Positions 1 through 8,425 of a stretch of DNA of 64,000 bases are shown piece by piece. The notes under the pieces are model-generated. The model was not told the origin of the DNA and made no database searches. It saw only the letters and a list, made by a program, of their open reading frames with translations. Position numbers and translations under genes: made by a program. Numbering within the stretch: the stretch's first letter is position 1; each line of letters begins with the position of its first letter. Source of the stretch: Pelagibius sp040217155 (GTDB taxonomy: Bacteria; Pseudomonadota; Alphaproteobacteria; Kiloniellales; Kiloniellaceae); the NCBI GenBank assembly GCA_040217155.1, contig JAVJNS010000002.1, positions 124,001 through 188,000 on the forward strand, read 5' to 3'.

Positions 1-462
1 CGGCAGGAGGTCGGCCAGCGCCGGGCCGGCCGGGTCGGCGCCGGGCGCCGCAAAGTGCGCGGCGAGGCGCCGCCACAGCGGCTGTACCGTCACGTCGAAG
101 GCGCCGCCGCTGGCCGCGCTCACCTCCGTGGCATAGGACAGAAGCTCGACCAATTCGAAGGGCGGCGAATCGATCCGCCCCTGCGCATTCAGCCGGCACA
201 ATGCCGAGTCCGGGCGATAGAGGCTGAGGATGCTCTCCAGGCGTCCGATTTCCTCGACACAACGGCGCAGCAGCGCGCGCCCCGCAACCGGGTCGGGGTG
301 CGCCAGCCGGATACGCGCCACGGCGCCGAGGGCCACGCCCCGCCACTCGACCATGCCGCCCGCCGCCCGCCCGTAACGCGGCACTGCCGCCGCGCCGGCG
401 GCGGCGGCGGAAACCGCGATGAACCTGCGGCGTGTCAGGCCGGTCAAACTAGTGCGTGACAT
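1..462 (-). CDS. nosX: NosX, ApbE-type FAD:protein FMN transferase (partial, C-terminus cut by window edge)
   Basis: ApbE-family flavinyl transferase. In N2O-respiring bacteria this periplasmic enzyme attaches FMN covalently to NosR. The N-terminus has a twin-arginine-like signal (TRRRFIAV followed by an Ala-rich stretch). Around residue 120 it carries the ApbE motif SGGAFDVTVQPLW, where the family usually has T/S-G-A-F-D-x-T. The ATG at 460-462 overlaps the end of nosL by 14 bases, so the two are translationally coupled. The reading frame is open to base 1, so only the first 154 residues are visible. As the last gene of nosRZDFYLX it fits NosX better than a general ApbE. Confidence 0.9.
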   Translation of the reverse strand, partial: MSRTSLTGLTRRRFIAVSAAAAGAAAVPRYGRAAGGMVEWRGVALGAVARIRLAHPDPVAGRALLRRCVEEIGRLESILSLYRPDSALCRLNAQGRIDSPPFELVELLSYATEVSAASGGAFDVTVQPLWRRLAAHFAAPGADPAGPALADLLP

Positions 463-997
463 CGGCCGCTCCGTCTTCCGCCGGCATCTGCGGCATACCG
501 AGCACGTAGTCCGGCGGCACGGCGGCCAGGCGCACCACGCGGCCACCCTGTTCCGCCGTGTAGCGCCGCGCGGCCTCCGGCGTTGCGAAAGGCACCACCT
601 CGGGCAAACCCATGCCGCCCAGGCGCCGGCTTTCGATCACCAGCCAGGCGTCTTGCAGCGCGACCCAGGTGCCCGGCGCCGGGTTCGCCCAATCGGCCGC
701 CCCGCCCATGTCGGTGACATAGATCGCTGTCACGTCCTTCGGCTCCCCCGCCAGCAGGGTAAAGGCCACGGTGTCGCGCACCGAGGAAAACCACAGCGGT
801 TGCTCCCGGCTCTGCAGATGCACCTGGCCTTTCGGGCCGCCATGCTCGGTGAGCAGCATGTTGCAGAAATAGCCGATGGCGTCGCCGCCGTAGTCGGCCG
901 GCGGCGGCGCTTCCGCCACCTCGGCAGGGCGGTCGCAGGCGGCCAGGGCGAGGCTCAGCAAAGCAACCGTCAAGATTCCCTGCAGTTTGACTTTCAC
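449..997 (-). CDS. nosL: NosL, copper chaperone lipoprotein for N2O reductase
   Basis: NosL is an outer-membrane-anchored Cu(I)-binding lipoprotein that delivers copper to the NosDFY machinery for the CuZ site of NosZ. The 182-aa product has a lipoprotein signal with lipobox LALAAC (Cys about residue 20). It also has the signature motif YFCNMLLTEHGGPKGQ near residue 43, whose CxM pair binds copper. Length matches the family. The GTG start overlaps the nosY stop as GTGA. The gene sits between nosY and nosX as in other alphaproteobacteria. Confidence 0.93.
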   Translation of the reverse strand: MKVKLQGILTVALLSLALAACDRPAEVAEAPPPADYGGDAIGYFCNMLLTEHGGPKGQVHLQSREQPLWFSSVRDTVAFTLLAGEPKDVTAIYVTDMGGAADWANPAPGTWVALQDAWLVIESRRLGGMGLPEVVPFATPEAARRYTAEQGGRVVRLAAVPPDYVLGMPQMPAEDGAADVTH

Positions 998-1833
998 AGC
1001 TGCCTCCGTGCGAAGATGGCGGTGGCGAGCGCCAGGGGAACGGCGGCCCAGGCGACCAGGGCCGCGAGCAGGGCCGGCGGCGTCAGGCCAGATGTGCCGG
1101 GGCCAGACTCGCCGGGACCGGACATGCCGGCGTAGACGCTCACACTGTCGCTGCCGGTCAGGTTGAACAGGCGATAGGCATCCGCGGGGTTGAGCAGCAG
1201 CAGCGCATCGAGCAGCCCGGGGCCGACGATGCGTCCCTGGTCGGCGACCAGGATACCGAGGAGGGCCATGTCGTAGAGCAGCACGAAGACCAGCCAGACG
1301 GCGACGGCGATGCCGGCGGCGGTCGCCCGCTCGCGCACCACGACGCTGGCCAGGGTGCCGAGCGCCAGGAAGGCGGCGCCGAGCAGAACCGAGCTGCCCA
1401 GCATGGCGGCGAAGGCCGGCCAGTCGCCCTCAAGGCCGCCGCCGCTGAGTGACAGGGCGGCCAGCGCGCCGCCGTAGCCGACGACCGTGGCGATGGCGAG
1501 GATCGCCGCGTGACCGAGGAACTTGCCGGCCACGACCTGCCATCGCGCCACCGGATGAGCGAGCAGCAGGATGAGGGTGCCGCGCTCCTGCTCGCCGACC
1601 ACGGCGTCGAAGGAAAGCAGCAGCGCGATGAGCGGCAGCAGGAAGATGGTCAGGCTCGACAGGCTGACCACGACGATGGCCAGGGGATCGGCGCCCAGCG
1701 TTCCGCTCGGCGCGCTGCCGAGCAAGGTCAGACTGAGCGCGAGGGCGGCCAGCAGCAGCGTCGTGGCGACGATCCAGCGGTTGCGCAGCCCGACCCGGAT
1801 TTCCTGCCCGGCGATGACGAAGGCGGCTCTCAT
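994..1833 (-). CDS. nosY: NosY, membrane permease of the NosDFY ABC complex
   Basis: This 279-aa inner-membrane ABC-2-type permease works with the ATPase NosF and periplasmic NosD to mature the copper sites of N2O reductase. About six hydrophobic segments are visible, starting with a TM near residues 20-40 (IVATTLLLAALALSL). I chose the ATG at 1831-1833 because it overlaps the nosF stop as ATGA; the longer upstream reading frame lies inside nosF. Near the C-terminus, before the last TM segment, the periplasmic loop contains three 5-residue repeats of the type SGPGx, coded by a 15-bp tandem repeat at 1091-1135. Confidence 0.92.
   Translation of the reverse strand: MRAAFVIAGQEIRVGLRNRWIVATTLLLAALALSLTLLGSAPSGTLGADPLAIVVVSLSSLTIFLLPLIALLLSFDAVVGEQERGTLILLLAHPVARWQVVAGKFLGHAAILAIATVVGYGGALAALSLSGGGLEGDWPAFAAMLGSSVLLGAAFLALGTLASVVVRERATAAGIAVAVWLVFVLLYDMALLGILVADQGRIVGPGLLDALLLLNPADAYRLFNLTGSDSVSVYAGMSGPGESGPGTSGLTPPALLAALVAWAAVPLALATAIFARRQL
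1091..1135. repeat. 15-bp tandem triplication inside nosY
   Basis: Three adjacent 15-base units beginning GATGTGCCGGGGCCA, GACTCGCCGGGACCG and GACATGCCGGCG. They are in frame and code SGPG-x repeats in a periplasmic loop of NosY. The middle unit closely resembles the unit in the GMC oxidoreductase gene at 39187-39231. Confidence 0.75.
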
Positions 1834-2750
1834 CTCGCTTCCTCCCTGTCGACGAGGCGGCTGTAAATCTCGGGCAGCCCGGGTGTCTTCACTTCCACGT
1901 CTCCGATCAACTGCCAGAGATCGCCGAGGCGCCGCAACATCTTCGTCTTCTCCGCCGCCGGGCAACCGATCTCGAGCCGACGCTCGCTTCGCTCAAAGAT
2001 TTCGACGCTTGCTCCCAGGCGCTCGAGGAGGCGGCCGGTGCCGCAGGGCGTGACCGTGAACCGGAGCCGGACCGGCAGCGCCGCCGCCAGCCTCAGTTCG
2101 TTCATGCCGCCGAGGGCGACGAGCCGTCCGCGGTGCAACACCGCGATGCGGTCGGCATGGCTTTCGATCTCCGCCAGGGCGTGGGTCGAAATGAGAACCG
2201 TCGCGCCTTCCGCGCGCAGGTCGTCGACGGTTCGGTAGAAATCGGCCCGCGAGGCCGGATCGAGGCCGCTGGTCGGCTCGTCCAGCAGCAGCAGTTCCGG
2301 TTTTCCGATCAGCGCCTGCGCCAGGCCGAGCCGCTGGCGCATGCCCTTGGAGAAGGTGGAAACCCGGCGCCCGGCGGCTTCGGCCAGGCCGACCCGGCGC
2401 AGCAGGCCGTCGACCTCGGTGCCCCCGCGCCGTTTCAGGCGGGCGTAGAATCCGAGCAGCTCGCGCCCGGTCATGGCGCCGTGAAAGGCGACATTCTCCG
2501 GCAGAAAGCCGAGCCTCTCGCGCAGCGCCGCGCCGCGCGAGGAGGCGGGATCGCACCCCAAGACATCGACCCGGCCGCTGGACGGCGAGACGAGGCCGAG
2601 GATCAGCTTGATCAGCGTCGTCTTGCCGGCGCCGTTGTGGCCGACCAGGGCCGCCGTCTCGCCGCCGCGCAGTTCCAGATCGATGTTCTCGGCCGCGGTC
2701 AGCGCGCCGTAGCGCTTGCTGACGCCGTTGAGGCTTGCGATAGGCGTCAT
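1830..2750 (-). CDS. nosF: NosF, ATPase of the NosDFY ABC complex
   Basis: Cytoplasmic ABC ATPase (306 aa) that powers NosY/NosD during assembly of the NosZ copper centres. Visible motifs are Walker A GHNGAGKTT near residue 40, the ABC signature FSKGMRQRLG near residue 135 and Walker B LLLLDEPTSGLD near residue 155. The start MTPIASLNGVSKRYG at 2748-2750 overlaps the nosD stop as ATGA. The longer upstream frame is only a shadow of nosD. Length and position are typical for NosF. Confidence 0.94.
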   Translation of the reverse strand: MTPIASLNGVSKRYGALTAAENIDLELRGGETAALVGHNGAGKTTLIKLILGLVSPSSGRVDVLGCDPASSRGAALRERLGFLPENVAFHGAMTGRELLGFYARLKRRGGTEVDGLLRRVGLAEAAGRRVSTFSKGMRQRLGLAQALIGKPELLLLDEPTSGLDPASRADFYRTVDDLRAEGATVLISTHALAEIESHADRIAVLHRGRLVALGGMNELRLAAALPVRLRFTVTPCGTGRLLERLGASVEIFERSERRLEIGCPAAEKTKMLRRLGDLWQLIGDVEVKTPGLPEIYSRLVDREEAR

Positions 2751-4003
2751 CGGCCTTCCTCCACAGTCTCCGGTGCCCGCATCAGCGGCGCGGAGTCCAC
2801 CACGCCGCCGGGATAGAGGGCGGGAAAACGCGCCTGGGCCCAGCGCAGGGTGTCGACGGCCGGGCTGTTCAGCAGCAGTTTCGCCTGCGGCAGGGACCAC
2901 AACACCTGGTCCATGATATCGTTGGGACGGTAGGCAGAATCGGCGATGCCGTCGCCGTCGAGGTCGAAGCCGGGATGGTCGCTCCAGTAATTTCCGCGGC
3001 CTTCGGCGCTCCACTCGACCCGGCGGGTGCCGACGTACTTTACCTGGGTGCGGTTGGCGATGAAGGCGTTGCCGGTCACCTGGTTGCGCTCCGACCCGGC
3101 GGTGAAGTGAATGCCGATGGGACAGCCCTCGAAGCGGTTCCCGGCGATGCGGTTCTTGTTGGCGTTATAGATGAAAACGCATTTCTCTCCGCCGCCGCGC
3201 ACGACATTGCCGGTGATCGCCGACTCATTGGCCGCGTTCAGCATCAGGCCGTGGTCGCGGTCGCCGACGCTGACGTTGTCGCGGATCTCCAAGCGGTCGG
3301 AGAACATGATGGCCCAGCCCACGTGGTTGTCCTCGGAACGGTTGCCGATGATCCTGCTGTCCTGGGTGTACATGTAGTGGATCGCAAAGCGCAGGCGGGC
3401 GAAGCGGTTGTTCTGGAAGAGCACGTCGCGGCTGGTGGTGACGAAGATGCCGTCGCGGCCGAAGCGCACGTCGTTGCCGATGATGCGCACGCCGGGGGCG
3501 TTCCAGATCGAAACGCCATTGCCTGATTCCGACAGGCGCAGGTCGTCACGCCCGACGATCACGTTGTTCTCCACCAGCGCGCCGGCGGCGCCATGCAGAT
3601 AGACGCCGAATAGATTGTTCTCGAAGCGGTTGTCGCGGATGACCGCGTTCGCCGCCTGGCGGCCGGCGAAGATGCCCGAATCCATGGCCGGCAGATCGGT
3701 CCCCGACCCGCGGATGACGAGACCCTCGATCCGGACGCCGGGGACCGTCAGGGTAATGACGCTGCCGCTGCCGTCGCCGACCACGGTGGCCCCGGTTTCG
3801 CCGCGCAGCGTTATTCGGCGGTCGACCACGACAGGGCCGTTATGGTCGCCGGGCAGCAGGCGCAGCAGGTCGCCGGGCCGCGCCGCCGCCACCGCCGCCT
3901 GCAGCGCCTGGCCCGGCGCGACCGCTCTCTCCGCCGCCGCCGCGGGCAGGGTGGCGGCGGCGGCCGCGACAGCCGCGACGATCAGACTCAGTGTTGCTCT
4001 CAT
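2747..4003 (-). CDS. nosD: NosD, periplasmic parallel beta-helix protein for N2O reductase maturation
   Basis: NosD (418 aa) is a secreted beta-helix protein of the CASH family that forms a complex with NosFY and takes part in copper and sulfur insertion into NosZ. It starts with a Sec signal peptide (hydrophobic Ala-rich core, cleavage near AAAAE at about residue 24). Beyond that it shows many degenerate repeats of the form N-x-x-x-G-N-x-F typical of beta-helix turns, for example DNRFENNLFGVYL and GNRFEGCPIGIHF. It lies 59 bases after nosZ, separated by a strong hairpin at 4028-4054. Confidence 0.94.
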   Translation of the reverse strand: MRATLSLIVAAVAAAAATLPAAAAERAVAPGQALQAAVAAARPGDLLRLLPGDHNGPVVVDRRITLRGETGATVVGDGSGSVITLTVPGVRIEGLVIRGSGTDLPAMDSGIFAGRQAANAVIRDNRFENNLFGVYLHGAAGALVENNVIVGRDDLRLSESGNGVSIWNAPGVRIIGNDVRFGRDGIFVTTSRDVLFQNNRFARLRFAIHYMYTQDSRIIGNRSEDNHVGWAIMFSDRLEIRDNVSVGDRDHGLMLNAANESAITGNVVRGGGEKCVFIYNANKNRIAGNRFEGCPIGIHFTAGSERNQVTGNAFIANRTQVKYVGTRRVEWSAEGRGNYWSDHPGFDLDGDGIADSAYRPNDIMDQVLWSLPQAKLLLNSPAVDTLRWAQARFPALYPGGVVDSAPLMRAPETVEEGR

Positions 4004-4027
4004 CGACTCATGTTCCCCGTTGAGCGG

Positions 4028-4054
4028 CCGGCCGGCAGCGCCGCTGCCGGCCGG
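4028..4054 (-). terminator. Intercistronic hairpin between nosZ and nosD (attenuator or mRNA stabiliser)
   Basis: A perfect inverted repeat with 12-base arms (CCGGCCGGCAGC and GCTGCCGGCCGG) and a 3-base loop lies immediately after nosZ on the transcribed strand. No U-run follows, so it is probably not a full intrinsic terminator. It more likely protects the 3' end of nosR-nosZ mRNA or reduces read-through into nosDFYLX. The inverted repeat is seen directly; the function is inferred. Confidence 0.6.
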
Positions 4055-4062
4055 TCACCGCC

Positions 4063-5985
4063 TTAGGCCGAGCGCGGCTCGACCAGCATGCGGCCCTTCA
4101 TCTCCATGTGCAGGGCGTGGCAGAACCACTGGCAGTAATACCAGTGCACGCCCGGCCGGTCGGCGGTGAAGGTGACCGAGGCGGTCGCCTGCGGCCCGAC
4201 CTCCATGGCGACGCCGTGATTGGTCAGGGTGAAGCCGTGGGTGAGGTCTTCCACGTCATCGATGTTGGTGACATAGACCGTCACCTCGTCGCCCTGCTTC
4301 ACCGTGAACTGCTCCAGGGAGAAGACCGGCGCGGCGGAGTACATGTAGACACGGACCTTGTTGCCGTCGCGGATCACGTCGGCGGCATCCTCCAGGTCGA
4401 TGCCGTCGGCTTCCGCCTGGCGGCGCGCGTCCTCCCACATCGGGTCGTTGCGGTCCCAGATGTGGACCGGATTGACCTTGGAGCTGTGGATGATGGTGGC
4501 GTCATGCGGCTCGGCGAAGCTGGGGCCGTCGTGCACGATGCGCATCTCGTCGCCGGAGATGTCGATCAACTGGTCGTTCTCCGGCTTCAGCGGACCGACA
4601 TTAAGGAAGCGGTCCTTGGAGAACTTGTTGAGCGATAGCAGCCACTTGCCGTCAGCCTCCTTGGTCTGGCCCATCGAAGAGTGGTTGTGGCCGGGCTGGT
4701 AGTGGACGTCGAGCTTCTGAATGATCGGGTCGACGTCTTCGCCCTTGAACGAGCGGATTGCCGTCTCGATGTTCCACTTGCAGACCTGGCTGTCGATGAA
4801 CAGGGTGGTAAAGGCGTTGCCGCGGCCGTCGAAGGCGGTATGAAGCGGTCCGAGACCCAGTTCAGGTTCGGCGACGATGACGCCGCGCGGCTCGATCTTG
4901 TCTTCGAAGAGATCGTCCAGCCGGCGGACGTCCATGACGGAAACGGTCGGCGACAGCTTGCCGTTGATCATGACGTGGATGCCGTCCGGCGCCGTGTTGA
5001 TGCCGTGCGGGCTGTTCGGGATCGGCACGTAGCGGGTATAGGGGGAGCCGTGCCGCCCGTCGACCACCGGCACGCCGCTGTGCTCCGCGAAGTCGCCGTT
5101 TCTGACCGCCTCTTCGATCCGCGCGATGTTGAAGATGACGATCCAATCCTGCTCGGCCGCCGTCATGTCGGCGAGCGTGACGCCGCCTTCCGAGTTGTAG
5201 CAGGTCGAGAAGCAGTATTTGCCCTGGTAGTCGGCATCGACGTTGTCGAGGTTGCCGTCGACCATGACCTGCCAGGCGATCTTCATGGTGTCGCCGTCGA
5301 CCGCGGTGAAGATGCCGTGGTACTTCTCGGGCTCGTCGAGAATCTTTCCGTCGTTGGGGAGGGGCAGGCGGTCCTCGCCGTTGGCAAAGACATAGCCGGT
5401 GCGCGGGAATTTCTGCACCCTGAGGCCGTGCACCGCCTCCATGTTGGGAATCTCGATGATCTTGTCGCACTTCATGACGTCGCAGCGCACGCGGGCGACC
5501 CGGGAGTTGGCCTTGTCGTTCATGAAGACATAGCGGCCGTCGTAGGTACCGTCGGTGAAGGACATGTGCGGATGGTGCAGGTCGCCGTTGGTGTAGGTGC
5601 CGCCGCGGCTGGCCAGGAATTCCCTGGTCTCCGGGGTCAGGCCCTCGGTCAGGATCTTCTTGCTCTCGTTGGTCAGGCCCCAACCGGTGGCGCTGCAGCG
5701 GTTGAACACGGGAATGCGCATCAGTTCGCGCATTGACGGGCAGCCGACGATGCGAAGCTCGCCAGACTGGCCGCTCGAGAAGAAGATGTAGTATTCGTCG
5801 AGCTGCCCCGGCTTGACTTCGGCGTTGCTTCCTTCCTGAGCCTGGCTGACGCCGGGAGCCAGCAAGGCGCCGCCGGCCAGTCCGCCGGCCAGGCCGCCGA
5901 AGCCCGCGAGGGTGGCGACCTTGGCGGAGCCTTCCATCAATTCGCGCCGGGAAACGCCGCCGGCTTCCGAGTCTTGGTCTTTCAT
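4063..5985 (-). CDS. nosZ: NosZ, nitrous-oxide reductase (clade I, Tat-exported)
   Basis: Periplasmic copper enzyme that reduces N2O to N2, the last step of denitrification. The 640-aa protein begins with a Tat signal (SRRELM, then a hydrophobic Gly/Ala stretch), which marks the classical clade I type. The beta-propeller domain carries CuZ histidine motifs, for example GDLHHPHMSFTDG near residue 135 and HYQPGHNHSSMG near residue 435. The C-terminal cupredoxin domain has the CuA motif CQWFCHALHMEM, with Cys618, Cys622, His626 and Met629. The ATG has a good upstream AAGGAA. All expected copper ligands that I can locate are present, so it should be functional. Confidence 0.97.
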   Translation of the reverse strand: MKDQDSEAGGVSRRELMEGSAKVATLAGFGGLAGGLAGGALLAPGVSQAQEGSNAEVKPGQLDEYYIFFSSGQSGELRIVGCPSMRELMRIPVFNRCSATGWGLTNESKKILTEGLTPETREFLASRGGTYTNGDLHHPHMSFTDGTYDGRYVFMNDKANSRVARVRCDVMKCDKIIEIPNMEAVHGLRVQKFPRTGYVFANGEDRLPLPNDGKILDEPEKYHGIFTAVDGDTMKIAWQVMVDGNLDNVDADYQGKYCFSTCYNSEGGVTLADMTAAEQDWIVIFNIARIEEAVRNGDFAEHSGVPVVDGRHGSPYTRYVPIPNSPHGINTAPDGIHVMINGKLSPTVSVMDVRRLDDLFEDKIEPRGVIVAEPELGLGPLHTAFDGRGNAFTTLFIDSQVCKWNIETAIRSFKGEDVDPIIQKLDVHYQPGHNHSSMGQTKEADGKWLLSLNKFSKDRFLNVGPLKPENDQLIDISGDEMRIVHDGPSFAEPHDATIIHSSKVNPVHIWDRNDPMWEDARRQAEADGIDLEDAADVIRDGNKVRVYMYSAAPVFSLEQFTVKQGDEVTVYVTNIDDVEDLTHGFTLTNHGVAMEVGPQATASVTFTADRPGVHWYYCQWFCHALHMEMKGRMLVEPRSA

Positions 5986-6033
5986 GGTCTTGGTTCCTTT
6001 TTTCGCAAAGTCGGCACCGGGACGGTGCCTGCC

Positions 6034-8277
6034 TTAGATGGCGCCGCTGTCCTGGCGCGCCGTTCGACCGGGACCCCCCGGCCGCATTCCTGGTGACGCC
6101 AACGCCGCACGCTTTTCGCGTTTGAGGCGCTGCTGAATCATCACTGGGCATTTTCGATCGTGGTGGTAGAGGACCTGGCAGTGCAGACAGGAGATGCACT
6201 CGTTGGGATTGATGTGCCCTTCCGGATGAATCGCCTGCACCGGGCACTCCTTGTAGCAGCGCATGCAGGGGTTGCCGCATTCACGGTAGCGCCGCAGCCA
6301 GTCGAACATGCGCAGGCGGCCGGGGATCGCCAGCGCCGCGCCCAGCGGGCAGAGGTAACGGCAGAAGAAGCGCTCGATGAAGAGACCGGCCACCAGCAGC
6401 GCCACGGCAAAGAGGACGAACCACCAGTCGCGAACGAAGCGCAGGATGATCGCCGTCTTGAACGGCTCGACCTCCGCCAGTTGTTCGGCCAGCGCCAGCG
6501 AACTCAGGGACACGCCGAACAGTCCGAGAAAGATGATGTACTTGACCGGCCACAGCCGCTCGTGCAGCCACCAGGGCACGGAGATCTGTGGCACCCTGGC
6601 CAGCTTGGCGAGGCGGTTCGTCAGTTCCTGGAGCGCGCCGAAGGGGCAGAGCCAGCCGCAGAAGGGGCCGCGGCCCCAGAACAGCAGCGCGGCCGCCACC
6701 GACATCCAGAGAATGAAGATCAGCGGATCGACCAGAAAATAGGACCACTGGAACTCGCTTCTAAGGGCGCTGCCGAAGGCCAGCACGTTCACGACGGAGA
6801 GCTGCGCCTGGGCCACCCAACCCAGCCAGAACAGGGTTACCGCCAGGTAGGCGAGGCGCAGGCGGTCGAAGAGCAGCGGCCGCTTGACGAACCAGTTCTG
6901 GAAGAAGAACAGCAGCGTCAGGGCGAGAATCATGGCGCCGAGCACGCCGATGGAAACCGCCTTGCTCTTCCAGATGCGCTGCCACAGCGGCGGCTGGTTG
7001 TCGGTGACGGCCAGGGCCGGCGCGGTGGCGGCTTGCGGTTCCGCCGCCCGCGGCGCTTGCGGTTCCGGCACGGCGGTGCGCTTCCTGTAGCGTTCCGGAA
7101 TCCAATAGCCGACGTCGAAGGTGGTGAAGGCTTTCTCCAGGGCGCCGACCGAGCGTTGCACCAGCACCTGCAGCCGCCACGGCTGCGCCGGGTAGAAGGT
7201 GACGTCCGGCGGCACCGCGAAGACGCCGACCTCGGGCAGCCGCGGCGCACCCTCGGCGGCGATGCCGGCGAGCCGGCGGTGCTGCTTGTCGCGAAAGCGC
7301 ACGGTCTCCGTGCCCTGGATCAGTTCGATGCGGTCGAAGATGCCGCCGCGTACGTAGCCCGAACCCTTGAAAGAGTAGCGCCCCTCGCCGGCGACGAGAA
7401 TCGCCTGCTGTCCTTCGGCCAGCTTCTGCTGAAGGTTCGCGTACTCCGCTTCGCCCAGCAGGCTGCGGCCGATGGCCGGTTGGCTGACCAGCGCCACGTA
7501 GAGATCGATAAAGGTCTCGTCGGGCTGCCCGCGTTCCCGGCGGCCCGCCGCCTTGGCGTTGCCCGAGCGCTCGAAGGCCGCGTTCACCTCGCCGACCGAG
7601 ACGTGGAGGCGGCGTACCGCCCCTTCGCCGAGCAGGGTCGGCCAATCGGTGACCTCGCCGGCCGCTGGATCGAGCTCCCAGGCGGCGCTGTCCGCAAGCG
7701 CTTCGCCTTCGCCAATTCCCAGTCGGCGCGCCGCCCGCGCGGCGGCGCGCACCAGGCTGTCGCCCATGACCAGCACCGTGACGGTGGCGCCGCTGACGAT
7801 GTCGACCGCCGGCGCCGCCGTCCCTTCTGCCGCCGCCTTGACCGGGTTGTACCCGATGTAGGCCGAGAGGAACTCGACGACGCGGGCCTCGGGAATTCCG
7901 ATGAGCACGATCGGCTCGTGATGCTCGACCAGCCGGGCGCCGAGGATCGTGCCCTCGGCGTCGATCGCCGCGATCACGTCAATCGGCTTGCCGGAATAGC
8001 CGGCGGTATCGACAAAGTCGGAAGTCAGAAAGGCGTAGCCGACGACGTTGCCGTCCCGCAGCAGCGGCGCCAGCGGCGGTTCGCCCTGCGGTGTCCCGAA
8101 AGTCTCGGCGCCGGCCACCAGATCGCCGGCCGAGAGGCCGCTCAAGAACCGATCCAGCCGCGGAGCCGCCTGTCCAAGAGCCGCCGTCGAGCCGAAAACC
8201 ATCAAGCCGAGAACGAGCGGCAGCAGCCGAGGCCAGGCGAACGCAAACGGCCTTAGTATGGTGAATTTTAGCGCCAC
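6034..8277 (-). CDS. nosR: NosR, membrane flavo/iron-sulfur protein for N2O reduction
   Basis: NosR (747 aa) passes electrons toward NosZ and is needed for nos expression and activity. It has a signal-like first TM (residues about 15-35) and a periplasmic FMN-binding domain with the flavinylation-type motif SGATVTVLVMGDS around residue 160. Several TM segments follow. It also has two CxxxCP motifs (CGWLCPFG and CRYLCPLG) and a cytoplasmic di-[4Fe-4S] ferredoxin-like region with CGNPCMRCYKECP and CISCLHC near the C-terminus. The GTG at 8275-8277 is preceded by a weak TAGGGA. It is the first gene of the nos operon, 58 bases from a Dnr/NnrR-type box. Confidence 0.96.
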   Translation of the reverse strand: MALKFTILRPFAFAWPRLLPLVLGLMVFGSTAALGQAAPRLDRFLSGLSAGDLVAGAETFGTPQGEPPLAPLLRDGNVVGYAFLTSDFVDTAGYSGKPIDVIAAIDAEGTILGARLVEHHEPIVLIGIPEARVVEFLSAYIGYNPVKAAAEGTAAPAVDIVSGATVTVLVMGDSLVRAAARAARRLGIGEGEALADSAAWELDPAAGEVTDWPTLLGEGAVRRLHVSVGEVNAAFERSGNAKAAGRRERGQPDETFIDLYVALVSQPAIGRSLLGEAEYANLQQKLAEGQQAILVAGEGRYSFKGSGYVRGGIFDRIELIQGTETVRFRDKQHRRLAGIAAEGAPRLPEVGVFAVPPDVTFYPAQPWRLQVLVQRSVGALEKAFTTFDVGYWIPERYRKRTAVPEPQAPRAAEPQAATAPALAVTDNQPPLWQRIWKSKAVSIGVLGAMILALTLLFFFQNWFVKRPLLFDRLRLAYLAVTLFWLGWVAQAQLSVVNVLAFGSALRSEFQWSYFLVDPLIFILWMSVAAALLFWGRGPFCGWLCPFGALQELTNRLAKLARVPQISVPWWLHERLWPVKYIIFLGLFGVSLSSLALAEQLAEVEPFKTAIILRFVRDWWFVLFAVALLVAGLFIERFFCRYLCPLGAALAIPGRLRMFDWLRRYRECGNPCMRCYKECPVQAIHPEGHINPNECISCLHCQVLYHHDRKCPVMIQQRLKREKRAALASPGMRPGGPGRTARQDSGAI

Positions 8278-8335
8278 GGCGAATCCCTACCTACTTTCCC
8301 AGTGCCGTACATATTTGAAAGCAGCCGTCGACGAC

Positions 8336-8349
8336 TTGACCTCGGTCAA
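8336..8349. promoter_or_regulatory. Dnr/NnrR/FNR-type box between nosR and the ferritin-like gene
   Basis: A perfect inverted repeat TTGAC-CTCG-GTCAA. This is the consensus form bound by Crp/Fnr-family regulators such as Dnr, NNR and FNR. It sits about 58 bases upstream of the nosR start and 76 bases upstream of the divergent ferritin-like gene, so it could serve both promoters. The likely regulator is encoded nearby at 10258-10980. Confidence 0.8.
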
Positions 8350-8425
8350 TTCCCTCGACATTTTTTTCGCCGTACTCTGTCGCTCCCTGGATTTCACACA
8401 GCGAACCGCAACCGAAGGAACTGCA

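Noticed and set aside
6160..8256. 698-aa plus-strand frame opposite nosR
   Set aside because: Antisense shadow of nosR with no recognisable domain.
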